A stretch of 34,532 nt of DNA, from positions 1 to 34,532 of the forward strand of contig JBILOU010000020.1 in NCBI GenBank assembly GCA_044374295.1, in the 5' to 3' direction. Position numbers and translations under genes: made by a program. The notes beneath the pieces were generated by a model. The model made no database searches. It had not been told where the DNA came from and was given only the letters and a program-made list of their open reading frames with translations. Source of the DNA: CAIZGX01 sp044374295 (GTDB taxonomy: Bacteria > Bacteroidota > Bacteroidia > Flavobacteriales_D > Sanyastnellaceae). Shown one piece after another: positions 5,528 through 14,592 of this stretch; positions within the stretch are counted from its first letter, which is position 1; each line of letters starts with the position of its first letter.

Positions 5528-7787
5528 AGCGAATCGTAAACCTTCTTTCTAAAAGAATATCCTTATACTCTGCATTAAGCAACAACATTCGCTTTTGTTT
5601 TCCTTTCAAAGCACGAAGTGAAATGCCTTCACTTATTGAGATACGATTACTAACAGGAATAGTGATTTCGCTGAAGACAAGGTTTCGACTGTTTTTCTTT
5701 TCATGTTGTGCAATCTCACCGGATATTTTCACGTAATAGGATGTGCTATACTGATCGTCGACCCAAACAATGTACAATGAATCGTTTTCAATTTTGTATG
5801 TGAGTAATTGTGGAGCGTAACTCTCTTTTAATTTCTGATGGAAGATTTTTTCCTTTCCCAACACATCAATACTGCTCCATGAAAACGAAGGCCACACGTC
5901 GTTCAACTGCCAGTACAAGGTTCCTCCGCATCGCGGACTGCTGCGCTGAACTTCAATGGCGCGACACATGCCTTCGGCTTGCATTTCTTGCGTAAGCTTC
6001 GCATACTCGGGAACAGGAAGTGTGCTTGCTTCCGGATACCACTGCTCGGTGTATTGCTTCATTAAACCAAAACCGCGTGCGTTTTTCTGGTGCAATTTTA
6101 TTCCTTCTGAATTCATGTCGTAAGGAGCAAGAGGCGACATTAACTTCAATACATCTTCACTTGGAAAACTTTGCATGCCGAACTCACTCATGAATCGAGG
6201 AATCTTCGTTTCTAAAACTGAAAACGGCTGCTCATCGTGCCACAGCCCCCAGTAATGCGAGTCGCCAACATTTAACGACTCTTGATTTCCTCTTCCGAAT
6301 TGTGGAGATGAAGGCCAATAAGGAAGGTTCGAAAAGTGCCCGACAATTCCCGGTAGTAACTGATTGAACAATTGGTTGTACTCGCTGTCAATAGCAGCAA
6401 CCGATGCATTCGACAATCCCGTCTTCCAACCCCAATTCGACCAGGCTTCTGCATTCTCGTTGTTGCCGCACCAAAGCGCCATACAAGGGTTGTAAGAAAT
6501 TCTGCGAACATTTTGTTCGGCTTCCTTCTGAACGCTTTCTAAGAATTTTGCATCGCCCGGATACATGCTGCACGCAAACATGAAGTCTTGCCAAATGAGA
6601 ATACCAAGCTCATTGCAAAGCGAATAAAACAAATCACTCTCGTAAATTCCACCACCCCAAACACGCAGCATATTGAAATGCGCTCCTTTGCATTGCTCCA
6701 ATAAAACGCGGTATTCCGATTCGCTGTTTACTGCAGGAAGCATGCGCAACGGAATATAATTCGCACCCTTCATGAAAATACTTTTTCCGTTTACCTTGAA
6801 ATAAAAACTCTCGCCGAATTCATCGGGTTTATTCACCAACTCAATGGTGCGAACTCCTGTTTTAATGACACGTGTATTCGCTTTTCCACTTGCTGTTTGA
6901 AGGGTACACTGAACCAAATACATGAACGGCTCTCCGGCTTCATTCGGCCACCACAGCTTGGGGTCTATTAATTCAAATTGAAAAATGAAATCATGCTCTC
7001 CCACGCGAGAAACAAATTCTTCCTTGAATAGTTGTCCGCCGAAATTAAATGCTACATTAATTTTTTCTTCTTTGTCGGCACGGTAGTGAATGTGCGCGCG
7101 CATCTGCGCATTGCCTTCATTCAACGAAAGCGTTTCCACTCCAAATGTTTCGAACAACAAGTCCGTGTGTCCAACCAATTCAATGGGTTTCGTAATTCCA
7201 CACGTCACCAATTTCGGTCCCCAATCCCAACCAAAGTGATACTGCGGCTTTCTGCAAACCGCGCGAATGCTGTCGCCTGGAAGCGGAAGAATGCGTTCCG
7301 CTAATTTTTGTTTCGCGAAGGCTTCAGCCGGAGAAAAAACAATGCGAAGCTTATTTCCTTTCGGAAGAAGTATTCCTTTCACACTGAAATCGAATTGCAC
7401 GAACGCGTTGTTCGTTTCTCCCAAAAAAGTATTGTTGAGGAAAATTTTTGCGTAGGTGTCTATTCCATTCAATCGCAATTCAATTTTATCCTGAAGGAGC
7501 ATGTTCGGTTCGCAAACGAAATCGTTCAACGTGTATTCCCAACTTTTGTCCGATACCCACTGCACAACGGTTTCATTCGTGCCGACAAGCGGATCAGGAA
7601 TAACTTTATTCAGCACCAAATCTCTGTGCACATTGCCTGGTACAACGGCCGACATGTATTCTGTCTTACCTTCTTCATTGAAATACCATTTCATGAATGG
7701 TGAAGTCAAATTTTGCTTCACACTTAAATTCTGTGCTGAAAGCGTGTTCATGAGCAAAGCGAATAAAATAAAAAGTGCTGATCGCAT
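5526..7787 (-). CDS. GH2 beta-mannosidase, secreted
   Basis: A 753-residue GH2 enzyme that removes beta-linked mannose from non-reducing ends. A signal peptide (about 1-19, ending LSAQ) points to export, probably to the periplasm. The N-terminal sugar-binding domain shows VPGNVHRDLVLNKVIPDP. The barrel shows RVWGGGIYESDLFY, then WCGNNEN with acid/base Glu near residue 443, and SEFGMQSFPS with nucleophile Glu near 534. GTLYWQLNDVWPSFSWSSID closes the barrel. The protein is shorter than the roughly 820-860 residues common in the family, mainly because the C-terminal Ig-like part is reduced. It is the last gene of the ten-gene operon, three bases after the GT2 gene, and ends inside the palindrome array. 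It may trim a mannose-containing glycan related to the upstream glycosyltransferases. Confidence 0.9.
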   Translation of the reverse strand: MRSALFILFALLMNTLSAQNLSVKQNLTSPFMKWYFNEEGKTEYMSAVVPGNVHRDLVLNKVIPDPLVGTNETVVQWVSDKSWEYTLNDFVCEPNMLLQDKIELRLNGIDTYAKIFLNNTFLGETNNAFVQFDFSVKGILLPKGNKLRIVFSPAEAFAKQKLAERILPLPGDSIRAVCRKPQYHFGWDWGPKLVTCGITKPIELVGHTDLLFETFGVETLSLNEGNAQMRAHIHYRADKEEKINVAFNFGGQLFKEEFVSRVGEHDFIFQFELIDPKLWWPNEAGEPFMYLVQCTLQTASGKANTRVIKTGVRTIELVNKPDEFGESFYFKVNGKSIFMKGANYIPLRMLPAVNSESEYRVLLEQCKGAHFNMLRVWGGGIYESDLFYSLCNELGILIWQDFMFACSMYPGDAKFLESVQKEAEQNVRRISYNPCMALWCGNNENAEAWSNWGWKTGLSNASVAAIDSEYNQLFNQLLPGIVGHFSNLPYWPSSPQFGRGNQESLNVGDSHYWGLWHDEQPFSVLETKIPRFMSEFGMQSFPSEDVLKLMSPLAPYDMNSEGIKLHQKNARGFGLMKQYTEQWYPEASTLPVPEYAKLTQEMQAEGMCRAIEVQRSSPRCGGTLYWQLNDVWPSFSWSSIDVLGKEKIFHQKLKESYAPQLLTYKIENDSLYIVWVDDQYSTSYYVKISGEIAQHEKKNSRNLVFSEITIPVSNRISISEGISLRALKGKQKRMLLLNAEYKDILLERRFTIR

Positions 7788-7790
7788 ATT

Positions 7791-8804
7791 CTATCTGTTG
7801 TGTTGTGCGTTTTGAAGGCTAGGACGCTTTCCGAAAATCTTCATCTCAATGACACCGCGCAAATAGCCCCAACCATATCCTAAATGTAAAATGAAAAAGC
7901 TTAACAAGGTTGAACGCGGTTCTTTGCTGTTGGCACGAAGCGCGAAAGTAAGTGCCAAAATGAAATAGAGTAGAAGGGGAATGGCCATGAAGAGCGAGTA
8001 CTTCGGAAGAATAATATTCGTTAGTAAAAGCGAAATGAGGTAGCATACGAACGCAAACGGAATCAGTTGTCGCACTGTCGTAATTTGTCCGTGAAGCAAG
8101 TTCACATACACCTTCCAATAACCATACTGGTAGTATTGTTTAAGCAATTTGTTTAGCGTTCCACGAACATAATATTTGGAATGAAGTTCAGTGTTCAAGT
8201 AACATTTCATGCCGTTCATTTCCATGCGGAAATTGAACTCGTCGTCTTGATTACGAATAAGCTCTTCTCTGAAATATCCGATCTTTTCAAACACTTCTTT
8301 GCGGTACATTCCGAAGGCAACCGTGTCTACAAATCCGTTTTTATTTCCTGTTCTGAAATGTGCATTACCCACGCCAAACGAAGACGACATGGCGCATCCA
8401 ATGGCTTGAGAAGTCGCGTCTTGATATTCGTTTATAATTATTCCACCAACACAATCCGCTGCCGGATTTTCAATAAACGTCTGCACACATTTTTCAATGT
8501 AGTCATTCGGAAGAGCAGCGTGCGCGCCAAGAATCATTTTGAAATCTTCGTTGCTCGCCTGCAATCCTAGGTTCAGTGCTACTGGAGTAACTCGACGTTC
8601 ATTCTTCAACACAACAATTTTATTTTCATGTTGAAGGGCAAGCTGCTGAAGCTTTTCAAGCGTGCCGTCTGTACTTCCGCCATCGGCGACGTACACACGA
8701 ATGACTCCTGAATAGGTTTGATTCAAACAGGATAGCACACATTCTTCAATGTGTAATGCTTCTTGAAAGCATGGAATGGCAATGCCTACAGAAGGAGAAC
8801 TCAT
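7791..8804 (-). CDS. Glycosyltransferase family 2, ExoA-like, membrane anchored
   Basis: A 337-residue GT-A fold transferase. VGIAIPCFQEALHIEECVLS opens the nucleotide-sugar domain, VADGGSTDGT is the first substrate-binding loop, and LGAHAALPNDYIEKC sits where ExoA-type enzymes have their second acidic or His motif. NQDDEFNFRM (about 185-194) fits the ED catalytic-base region. Three hydrophobic stretches at the C-terminus (about 247-266, 272-290 and 300-318) anchor it in the inner membrane. ExoA of succinoglycan synthesis is the best known relative. The start at 8804 overlaps the GT4 stop by four bases (ATGA), which fixes it. It probably extends a lipid-linked or capsular glycan with its operon partners; donor and acceptor are unknown. 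Confidence 0.88.
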   Translation of the reverse strand: MSSPSVGIAIPCFQEALHIEECVLSCLNQTYSGVIRVYVADGGSTDGTLEKLQQLALQHENKIVVLKNERRVTPVALNLGLQASNEDFKMILGAHAALPNDYIEKCVQTFIENPAADCVGGIIINEYQDATSQAIGCAMSSSFGVGNAHFRTGNKNGFVDTVAFGMYRKEVFEKIGYFREELIRNQDDEFNFRMEMNGMKCYLNTELHSKYYVRGTLNKLLKQYYQYGYWKVYVNLLHGQITTVRQLIPFAFVCYLISLLLTNIILPKYSLFMAIPLLLYFILALTFALRANSKEPRSTLLSFFILHLGYGWGYLRGVIEMKIFGKRPSLQNAQHNR

Positions 8805-9892
8805 TTTGAAATTTCGTTATAAAGTTGAACAAGCGTGCGCGCTTCATTTTCCCAACTGCAATTTTCATTCACCCAAACATTTCCTCTTTTTCCAGATTCA
8901 AGTCGAATCGATTCGCTTTGCAATTGCTTCATGGCAGAAATCATTTCTTGTTTGTTGGAAGGGGTGACGAAATAACATCCTTCAACAAATGTTTTCTCCC
9001 AATACGGGAAGTTTGACATGATCACTGGAAGTCCGCAAGCCAAATATTCGAACGCTTTAATTGGAAGCGATTCGAGGTAGTTTTTTTCAGGATAAAGAAT
9101 GGCCAATCCAACATGTGAATTGGCGTAGTACTGGTAAACTTCAGAAGCAGGAACATGTCCCACTTCATTTACTTTTTTCCATCCTTTCGAAGACATGCAT
9201 TTTTGTCGGTATGCTTCAAAGTCCCACGCACCAACGAGTGTAAGCGTTGCGTTGTCCACTTCAGCAAGTGCCTCAACGCATTCGTAGATGCCACGTATTT
9301 CGGTAAGTCCACCGCAATAGATGAAGTGCGTGACTTCTCCTTTTTGTTCTGAAATTTTTATTTGTGGAAGAGAGAGTATCGGATAGTTTCGAACCACAGC
9401 CGATTTTGTTTTGGAAAGGGCCTGCGCAATTTCCGGAGTAACGGATATCACTCTTACGCAAAACAAAAGATAGAACTGCTCTATGCACGAATACACGAAT
9501 CCCGCTATTTTCCGAACGAACAATGGACCCAAAGGTTTGCTTTCAATTTGCTTGCTTACGTGTTCGTGCGAATCGAAAATTACTTTCTTTCCCAATAACC
9601 AAAACAGCGGTGCAAAGCGAATAAGTTCAGGATCGTGAATGTGAACAATCTTCACTTTCAATTTTAGGATAGCGAAGAATCCTTGCCACGCTGTGATCAG
9701 TAATTTTTTAAGTCGACTCGTTGTTGTCGGAAGCGCAACAATCTGAACGCCCTCGCGCAAGAGCGATTCCGCGTGAGGGACAACGAGTGAAACTTCGTAA
9801 CCTGCTTGCGCAAGACTCACACATTCTTTCATGAAAATGCGACTGTCGAAAGGTGGATGCAAGGTTGTGAAGTGCGCGACTTTGATTTTCAT
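8801..9892 (-). CDS. Glycosyltransferase family 4
   Basis: A 363-residue GT-B transferase. MKIKVAHFTTLHPPFDSRIFMKEC is the N-terminal Rossmann half; the sequence PFDSRIF is typical of a Bacteroidota GT4 group. VKIVHIHDPELI (about 80-91) follows. The C-terminal donor half contains FIYCGGLTEIRGI and the retaining-GT4 E(x7)E-like stretch ESLPIKAFEYLACGLPVIMS. It is cytosolic or peripheral on the inner membrane and probably adds a sugar from an NDP-sugar. It begins 14 bases after the flippase stop and its stop overlaps the GT2 start. Together with the flippase and GT2 it forms the glycan core of the operon. The sugar specificity cannot be told from sequence. Confidence 0.9.
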   Translation of the reverse strand: MKIKVAHFTTLHPPFDSRIFMKECVSLAQAGYEVSLVVPHAESLLREGVQIVALPTTTSRLKKLLITAWQGFFAILKLKVKIVHIHDPELIRFAPLFWLLGKKVIFDSHEHVSKQIESKPLGPLFVRKIAGFVYSCIEQFYLLFCVRVISVTPEIAQALSKTKSAVVRNYPILSLPQIKISEQKGEVTHFIYCGGLTEIRGIYECVEALAEVDNATLTLVGAWDFEAYRQKCMSSKGWKKVNEVGHVPASEVYQYYANSHVGLAILYPEKNYLESLPIKAFEYLACGLPVIMSNFPYWEKTFVEGCYFVTPSNKQEMISAMKQLQSESIRLESGKRGNVWVNENCSWENEARTLVQLYNEISK

Positions 9893-9906
9893 TTCGAGAA
9901 GATTGT

Positions 9907-11139
9907 TTACTGATGGGGTTTAATTTCAGCCAACCGCAAATACCAAACGAAAGTGATGAAGTACATGATACTGCTTACCAACGAATACAACCCAATGGCC
10001 CACATGACGCTGTTCATGAGGAATCCGACGTAAAGTGCACCGAGTTTTAGAATGACGTCAATGATGTTTAATCCAAGTGCTTTGTTCTGCGCGTTTTCTA
10101 GAATTGCTGTGAATGAAAACGGAGAAACAGAGAAATTTAAAACGAAGAATGGTGCTAACCAACGCGCCATTTCTCCTGATGCTCTCCACTCTTCTCCGAA
10201 CACAAAAGCGAATAGAGTAGGGGCGAGTGCTACGATCAAAACAGCACCAATTCCGCTAAACAGCATGAGCGCCTTTGCCGTGCTCAGAATAAGCGGACGA
10301 TAAGACTCGCCGTTGTTCTTCAGCTCAGAGGCCTTATTGTAATGCGTAAGAAACACGGTGTTACTAATAAGGTTTACAGGTGCTTGAATAATTTTCCAAC
10401 ACATGAAATACAAACCCGTTGCTGAATCGCCGAAACAGATATTCAACATCCATACGGTTCCGCTCAATTGCAAGGTTTCAATAATGCCTTGCGGAGTATT
10501 GAAGAAAATGTATTGCTTGAAGTTCTTGAGTGAAATGTCTTTCACCGGTTCTTCAGAAAGTTCATCCTGACGCGTTCCTTGGAAGAGCACCCACAAGGAA
10601 ATCACTTGTCCAACAATGAATCCGATTACAAGCCCGAGATAGTCGAAAAGGAAATAGCCAAGTGCAATGGAAATTCCATTGATGAATAGACTGTTCACCA
10701 CGCGATAGAGCGCATTGGTGTGGTAGCGGTTTAATCGGGTGGAAAGAAAACTATACGTTTGAATCGCAGCAATGGTGAATATTCCAATGGGAAGGAATGC
10801 TTCGAACGCAGAGATGTGCATACCGAAGAAATACAATACGCTGAAAACAACAGCAATGATAGAGGCCAATCGCCAAGCGTTATTCAGCGCCAACTTCGCG
10901 CGTTCGCGCGCCATCATCTCTGTTTCAGCATTGGGAATACTGTACTCCACGCGAAGTGTTGCAAGTACAGCGAATGGGATAATCCAAGCGTAGAATAAAG
11001 CAAACCAAGCGAAGTCTTCGGTGTTGTAAATGCGTGAAAGAATAGGAGCACTTCCGTAGGTTAAAAGTTGACCTATTCCAGTAGCTGCCGAAAGTCTCAG
11101 CACATTTTTTAAGTGAAGCTTTTCAATCAACTCTTTCAT
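9907..11139 (-). CDS. Wzx-like polysaccharide flippase (MOP/PST superfamily)
   Basis: A 410-residue membrane protein with about twelve hydrophobic segments across its length, beginning after KNVLRLSAATGIGQLLTYGSAPILSRIYNTEDFAWFALF. That N-terminal stretch is typical of oligosaccharide flippases, which move undecaprenyl-linked glycan units across the inner membrane. The ATG at 11139 is chosen because it overlaps the DUF551 stop as ATGA (11136-11139). The longer frame from 11166 would add MDAHANARC, which lies inside the upstream gene. The C-terminal part (about 300-405) has the paired helices expected of the superfamily. It stands directly before two glycosyltransferase genes, supporting export of a lipid-linked glycan. 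No Wzy polymerase or ligase is in the operon. Confidence 0.9.
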   Translation of the reverse strand: MKELIEKLHLKNVLRLSAATGIGQLLTYGSAPILSRIYNTEDFAWFALFYAWIIPFAVLATLRVEYSIPNAETEMMARERAKLALNNAWRLASIIAVVFSVLYFFGMHISAFEAFLPIGIFTIAAIQTYSFLSTRLNRYHTNALYRVVNSLFINGISIALGYFLFDYLGLVIGFIVGQVISLWVLFQGTRQDELSEEPVKDISLKNFKQYIFFNTPQGIIETLQLSGTVWMLNICFGDSATGLYFMCWKIIQAPVNLISNTVFLTHYNKASELKNNGESYRPLILSTAKALMLFSGIGAVLIVALAPTLFAFVFGEEWRASGEMARWLAPFFVLNFSVSPFSFTAILENAQNKALGLNIIDVILKLGALYVGFLMNSVMWAIGLYSLVSSIMYFITFVWYLRLAEIKPHQ

Positions 11140-11408
11140 GCACCTAGCGTTGGCATGGGCATCCAATGCGATACCGATTGAAAAAACTGATTAGAATTTC
11201 CTTCCCCTTTCCAAAAGTGAACGCCGTGTTTTTCAGCCTTCTCTTTATCGTATAAGTAAAAATCTTTTTGGAAATGAAGAACAATAACCTCGCGCAATTC
11301 AGTCTCGCCTGTTTTTCCGGGAAGAAAAACAGTATTGTTCGGAACAAAGGCCAGCACGCGCTGTCCGTCTTCCGGTAATTGATCAGTTATTGAAATCCAT
11401 TGACTCAT
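11136..11408 (-). CDS. DUF551 family small protein
   Basis: A 90-residue protein. MSQWISITDQLPEDGQRVLAF is the DUF551 start signature (W-x-x-x-x-x-x-LP-x-x-G-x-x-VL), and the end HWMPMPTLGA carries the family's HWMPLP-like motif. DUF551 proteins are often phage- or plasmid-borne and have no established biochemical role; they may bind small ligands. Here the gene is embedded in a chromosomal operon, eight bases after the enoyl-CoA hydratase gene and overlapping the flippase start by four bases. It is therefore translated in step with the flippase. No signal peptide or membrane segment is seen. The function is unknown. Confidence 0.87.
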   Translation of the reverse strand: MSQWISITDQLPEDGQRVLAFVPNNTVFLPGKTGETELREVIVLHFQKDFYLYDKEKAEKHGVHFWKGEGNSNQFFQSVSHWMPMPTLGA

Positions 11409-11416
11409 GCGCTGAA

Positions 11417-12193
11417 TTATTTGCCTGTAAAGGTAGGCATGCGTTTTTCAAGAAATGCTGCAACTCCTTCATGATGATCGGCGGTTTGTCCTGCTTTTTT
11501 CTGAAGGTCAAGTTCAAGATCCAATTGTTGCTCCAGGGTGTTGTTCCAAGCTGCATAGATTGCTTGCTTCGTAAATGCCAATGCCTTGGTAGGCATTGCA
11601 GCCAAGCGGTTAGCAAGTTCGGTAACTTTCGTTTGAAACTCTTCTGTTGGATATACATCGTAGATCAATCCCATGGCTTTGGCTTCTGCAGCAGTTACCT
11701 TATCGGCCAAAAGCATTTGCGCCATGGCGCGTTGTGTTCCAATAATTCTTGGAAGGAAGTACGTTCCACCGCTGTCGGGAATTAATCCAATCTTAGTGAA
11801 CGCTTGCAAGAAACTCGCATTCTCTGAAGCAACGACCAAGTCGCAAGCCAAGGCAATGTTCGCACCTGCTCCAGCTGCAACACCGTTAATGGCTCCAACA
11901 ATTGGAAGAGGCAGTTCACGCATCATGCGAATGATTGGATTGTATCCGTCTTTCAAGATACTTTCCAATCCGGGTCCATCAGTCGCAATGGCTTCACCTA
12001 AATCTTGACCCGCGCAAAATGCTTTTCCATTTCCAGTTAACACCACGCACCGAACGTCCGTTCGGTTTCTAATTTCCGAAAGTGCTTCTTGAAGTTCAAC
12101 AGACATTTCCATAACGAAACTGTTGAATTTTTCTTGACGATCAAGCGCAACAGTCGCTACGCCTTCGTTGTAACTAAGTTGAATATATTTCAT
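11417..12193 (-). CDS. Enoyl-CoA hydratase/isomerase family protein, PaaG-like
   Basis: A 258-residue crotonase-fold enzyme, the standard length. GKAFCAGQDLGE (about 56-67) and NGVAAGAGANIALACDLVVAS (about 103-123) form the oxyanion hole, and SFLQAFTKIGLIPDSGGTYFLPRIIG (about 126-151) is closest to PaaG. PaaG isomerises the epoxide of phenylacetyl-CoA; other close relatives act on short enoyl-CoAs. The Asp in PDSGG fits PaaG-type catalysis rather than the Glu pair of classic enoyl-CoA hydratases. None of the other phenylacetate genes is in the window, so a role in phenylacetate breakdown is only possible. It starts three bases after bioY, within the ten-gene operon. Function at family level is firm; substrate is not. 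Confidence 0.9.
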   Translation of the reverse strand: MKYIQLSYNEGVATVALDRQEKFNSFVMEMSVELQEALSEIRNRTDVRCVVLTGNGKAFCAGQDLGEAIATDGPGLESILKDGYNPIIRMMRELPLPIVGAINGVAAGAGANIALACDLVVASENASFLQAFTKIGLIPDSGGTYFLPRIIGTQRAMAQMLLADKVTAAEAKAMGLIYDVYPTEEFQTKVTELANRLAAMPTKALAFTKQAIYAAWNNTLEQQLDLELDLQKKAGQTADHHEGVAAFLEKRMPTFTGK

Positions 12194-12196
12194 AGT

Positions 12197-12769
12197 TTAA
12201 GATGCTTTGTAAAAGTTCTCGCGTCCTTCAACGAAACGCAAGAAGGCAACAGTAATGATAAGTCCAGCGGTGGCCTTCATGGCGTAAGCAGGAAAGTCTA
12301 ATTGAATGAATGCCCAAGCGCGTTCTGGATTTATACGGTAGATGTACAATCCACCTAACAACAAAATGAGCGCGTGGCCAAGAAACCAAACAGCAAGGGC
12401 ATTCAGCATTTTTTTCTTTCTTGGAATTTCAGCGAAGTATCCTGCCAACAAAGCTGCCGCCAGGAATCCAAAGTAATATCCGCAATTGGTAATGGTGAAC
12501 ACATGTTTCAATCCACTTTCGTGATCCGGAAAAATACTCAATCCCGCAATTCCAAGAAAGATATACGCAAGCGTTGATAGAAATCCAATTTGCCATCCCC
12601 ACCAAATAGCGTTGAATAACACCACAAAACTTAAAATTGAAAAGGGTAATTCCTTACCATAAGAAATAACTAACGGACCAAGCCCAACGAGCAATCCAAT
12701 GGAGATAACCATTCCAATGAAGAAGTTCAGCGCTAGGCTTTTTGTAAATGCGAAATAGTTTTTAAACAC
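12197..12769 (-). CDS. bioY: BioY-family biotin transporter
   Basis: A 190-residue inner-membrane protein with about six hydrophobic segments, matching the size of ECF-transporter S components. GFLSTLAYIFLGIAGLSIF (about 61-79) corresponds to the BioY LLYLLLGAAGLPVF motif, NCGYYFGFLAAALLAGYFAE (about 95-114) to the TGGYLLGF motif, and a final helix precedes FVEGRENFY. BioY binds biotin with high affinity, alone or with EcfAT. No EcfA or EcfT gene is in view. No biotin-related regulatory site is seen: it begins three bases after the M1 peptidase stop and shares the operon promoter. The assignment is good, though the substrate is inferred from family. Confidence 0.83.
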   Translation of the reverse strand: MFKNYFAFTKSLALNFFIGMVISIGLLVGLGPLVISYGKELPFSILSFVVLFNAIWWGWQIGFLSTLAYIFLGIAGLSIFPDHESGLKHVFTITNCGYYFGFLAAALLAGYFAEIPRKKKMLNALAVWFLGHALILLLGGLYIYRINPERAWAFIQLDFPAYAMKATAGLIITVAFLRFVEGRENFYKAS

Positions 12770-12772
12770 GTC

Positions 12773-14590
12773 TTATTTGATTATTGAATACGAGTTGTTG
12801 GTCTTGTCGGTGTCAATGGTTTGATTCTTCGCATCAACAGTCACCTTCACCACTTTCATATTCGGATTTTTAAATTTCAAAGAATAGGTTTTGTCGACCC
12901 AATGCCAGTCTTGTTGGAAGTTCCAATTCGCGGGCATTTCGCCTCTGAATTTCATTCCGCGCATGAGGTCTAACGGAATGTAATAAACACATTCTTTTCC
13001 GTTGTCAAAACTCACAGTCACTTCGCAAGGCATCGGGAATAAGCCTTTGCGCTCAAGTATAATTTCAGTTTCTCCTTTGCCAGCAAACACAGTGTCTACA
13101 GCATAGTCCAACGTTTTCGTTGTTCCAACGAAGTATTCATCGAACCAATCGAGTACTAGTCCGCTCTGTTTTTCAGCAACGCGCAAGATGTCTTCTGGCT
13201 CTGGATGTTTAAAAGACCATTCGTTGAAATAGGTATGCATGGTTTGATTGAAGAGTTCTGAACCCATGATGTATTCCAATTGACTTAAGTAAGTCTCTCC
13301 TTTGCTGTATGCAGCTACTCCGTATGCATAGTTCGTTTCGAAATGATCGGCGTGTGTAGTTAAGGGTTCTTCAATTCCTGCTTTCACCAATTCCAAATAT
13401 CCGTCAATCGATTCGCGGTGATAAGGATCTGCTTGCGCAGGGAACAAGGCATTCATAACCACCGTCGCTGCAAAGCTTGTGAACCCTTCGTCCATCCAAT
13501 AGTATTTGCTTTCGTCGGTAGCCAACATTCCCTGATACCAAGAGTGAGCACCTTCGTGAACGGTAACTCCCACAAGGCTTGGAAGTGAGCGCTTACCAGT
13601 TATAAGCGTAGCCATTGGATATTCCATTCCACCGTCTCCGCCTTGAATAACGCTGTAAACAGGGTAGGGGTATTTCCCGAAATCTTTACTCAACATTGCA
13701 AATGCCTTCGCTGTAAATTCAGGAAGACGATCCCAGGCCTCGTTGTATTTCTCTTCGGGTTGGTGGTAGAAATAAATTTTTGGACCGTCAGCGACTTGTG
13801 TTTCTGTTCTCACATAATCTGGATCTGCTGCCCAAACGAAGTCATGAACATTTTTCGCCTCGAATTTCCAAGTCAACAAATTCTTACCTGCTTTTTGAAC
13901 ACGCTTGAAAGACTCATCTTCATTCAACAACACGCCACCTGCCGCAACGACGTAGTTCGCTGGAAGTGTAAGGTTTACGTTGAAGTCTCCCCAAATGCCG
14001 TAGAACTCACGTCCGATATACGGATTCGGATGCCATCCGTCTTCGTCGTATTCGCACATCTTAGGATACCATTGACTCATGCTGAATTCAATTCCTTCGG
14101 CATTGTCTTTTCCACTTCTGCGAATTTGCAAAGGCACTTGCCCGAAAAATTCGACTTCAACTTTCGCAACCGAATGCGGTGGAATAGGCTTCAGCAAGTT
14201 GACTTCTAAAATTGTCTCGTTCTCTTCACAGTTAGCAGTGATATTTTCTCCGTTTACTGAAAGACTCTTCACATGCAAATGTCCTTCTTGCTCTTTCGTT
14301 AATTTCGAAATGCGATCGCCAACTCTCCTGTCGGGATCAGGTAAATCCATAGAACGAACATCCATGTCGCTTCCCGGTTGAAACGCATTGTTGTATAAAT
14401 GGAAGAACAATTTGGTAAGTTCGTCGTTGCTGTTGTTCGTATAAAGAATGGTTTCTTTTCCAACAAATGAATCGTCATTGGTATTCAAAGAAAGGTCAAT
14501 GGTATAGTTGGCTTGTTGCTGCCAATATTGACCGAACGCATTTCCACCCAAAATTAAAAATGCTAAAAGGAATAAATTTCTTTTTGTCAT
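12773..14590 (-). CDS. M1 family metallopeptidase, exported
   Basis: A 605-residue gluzincin aminopeptidase. The start at 14590 (MTKRNLFLLAFLILGGNAFGQ) gives a clean signal peptide and leaves two bases after the kdsC stop; the frame extends to 14668, but the extra 26 residues overlap kdsC and precede the signal peptide. HEGAHSW (about 346-352) supplies the zinc-binding HExxH, and MDEGF about 20 residues later supplies the third ligand Glu. GGDGGMEYP just before replaces the usual GxMEN exopeptidase motif, as in many Bacteroidota secreted M1 proteins. The N-terminal saddle domain (about 25-250) and a C-terminal beta-rich part are present. No T9SS sorting domain is seen, so it is probably periplasmic. 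It cleaves N-terminal residues from peptides. Confidence 0.92.
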   Translation of the reverse strand: MTKRNLFLLAFLILGGNAFGQYWQQQANYTIDLSLNTNDDSFVGKETILYTNNSNDELTKLFFHLYNNAFQPGSDMDVRSMDLPDPDRRVGDRISKLTKEQEGHLHVKSLSVNGENITANCEENETILEVNLLKPIPPHSVAKVEVEFFGQVPLQIRRSGKDNAEGIEFSMSQWYPKMCEYDEDGWHPNPYIGREFYGIWGDFNVNLTLPANYVVAAGGVLLNEDESFKRVQKAGKNLLTWKFEAKNVHDFVWAADPDYVRTETQVADGPKIYFYHQPEEKYNEAWDRLPEFTAKAFAMLSKDFGKYPYPVYSVIQGGDGGMEYPMATLITGKRSLPSLVGVTVHEGAHSWYQGMLATDESKYYWMDEGFTSFAATVVMNALFPAQADPYHRESIDGYLELVKAGIEEPLTTHADHFETNYAYGVAAYSKGETYLSQLEYIMGSELFNQTMHTYFNEWSFKHPEPEDILRVAEKQSGLVLDWFDEYFVGTTKTLDYAVDTVFAGKGETEIILERKGLFPMPCEVTVSFDNGKECVYYIPLDLMRGMKFRGEMPANWNFQQDWHWVDKTYSLKFKNPNMKVVKVTVDAKNQTIDTDKTNNSYSIIK

Positions 14591-14592
14591 GA

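Noticed and set aside
12197..12769. Biotin-responsive riboswitch or operator before bioY
   Set aside because: Only three bases separate bioY from the upstream gene, leaving no room for a leader element.
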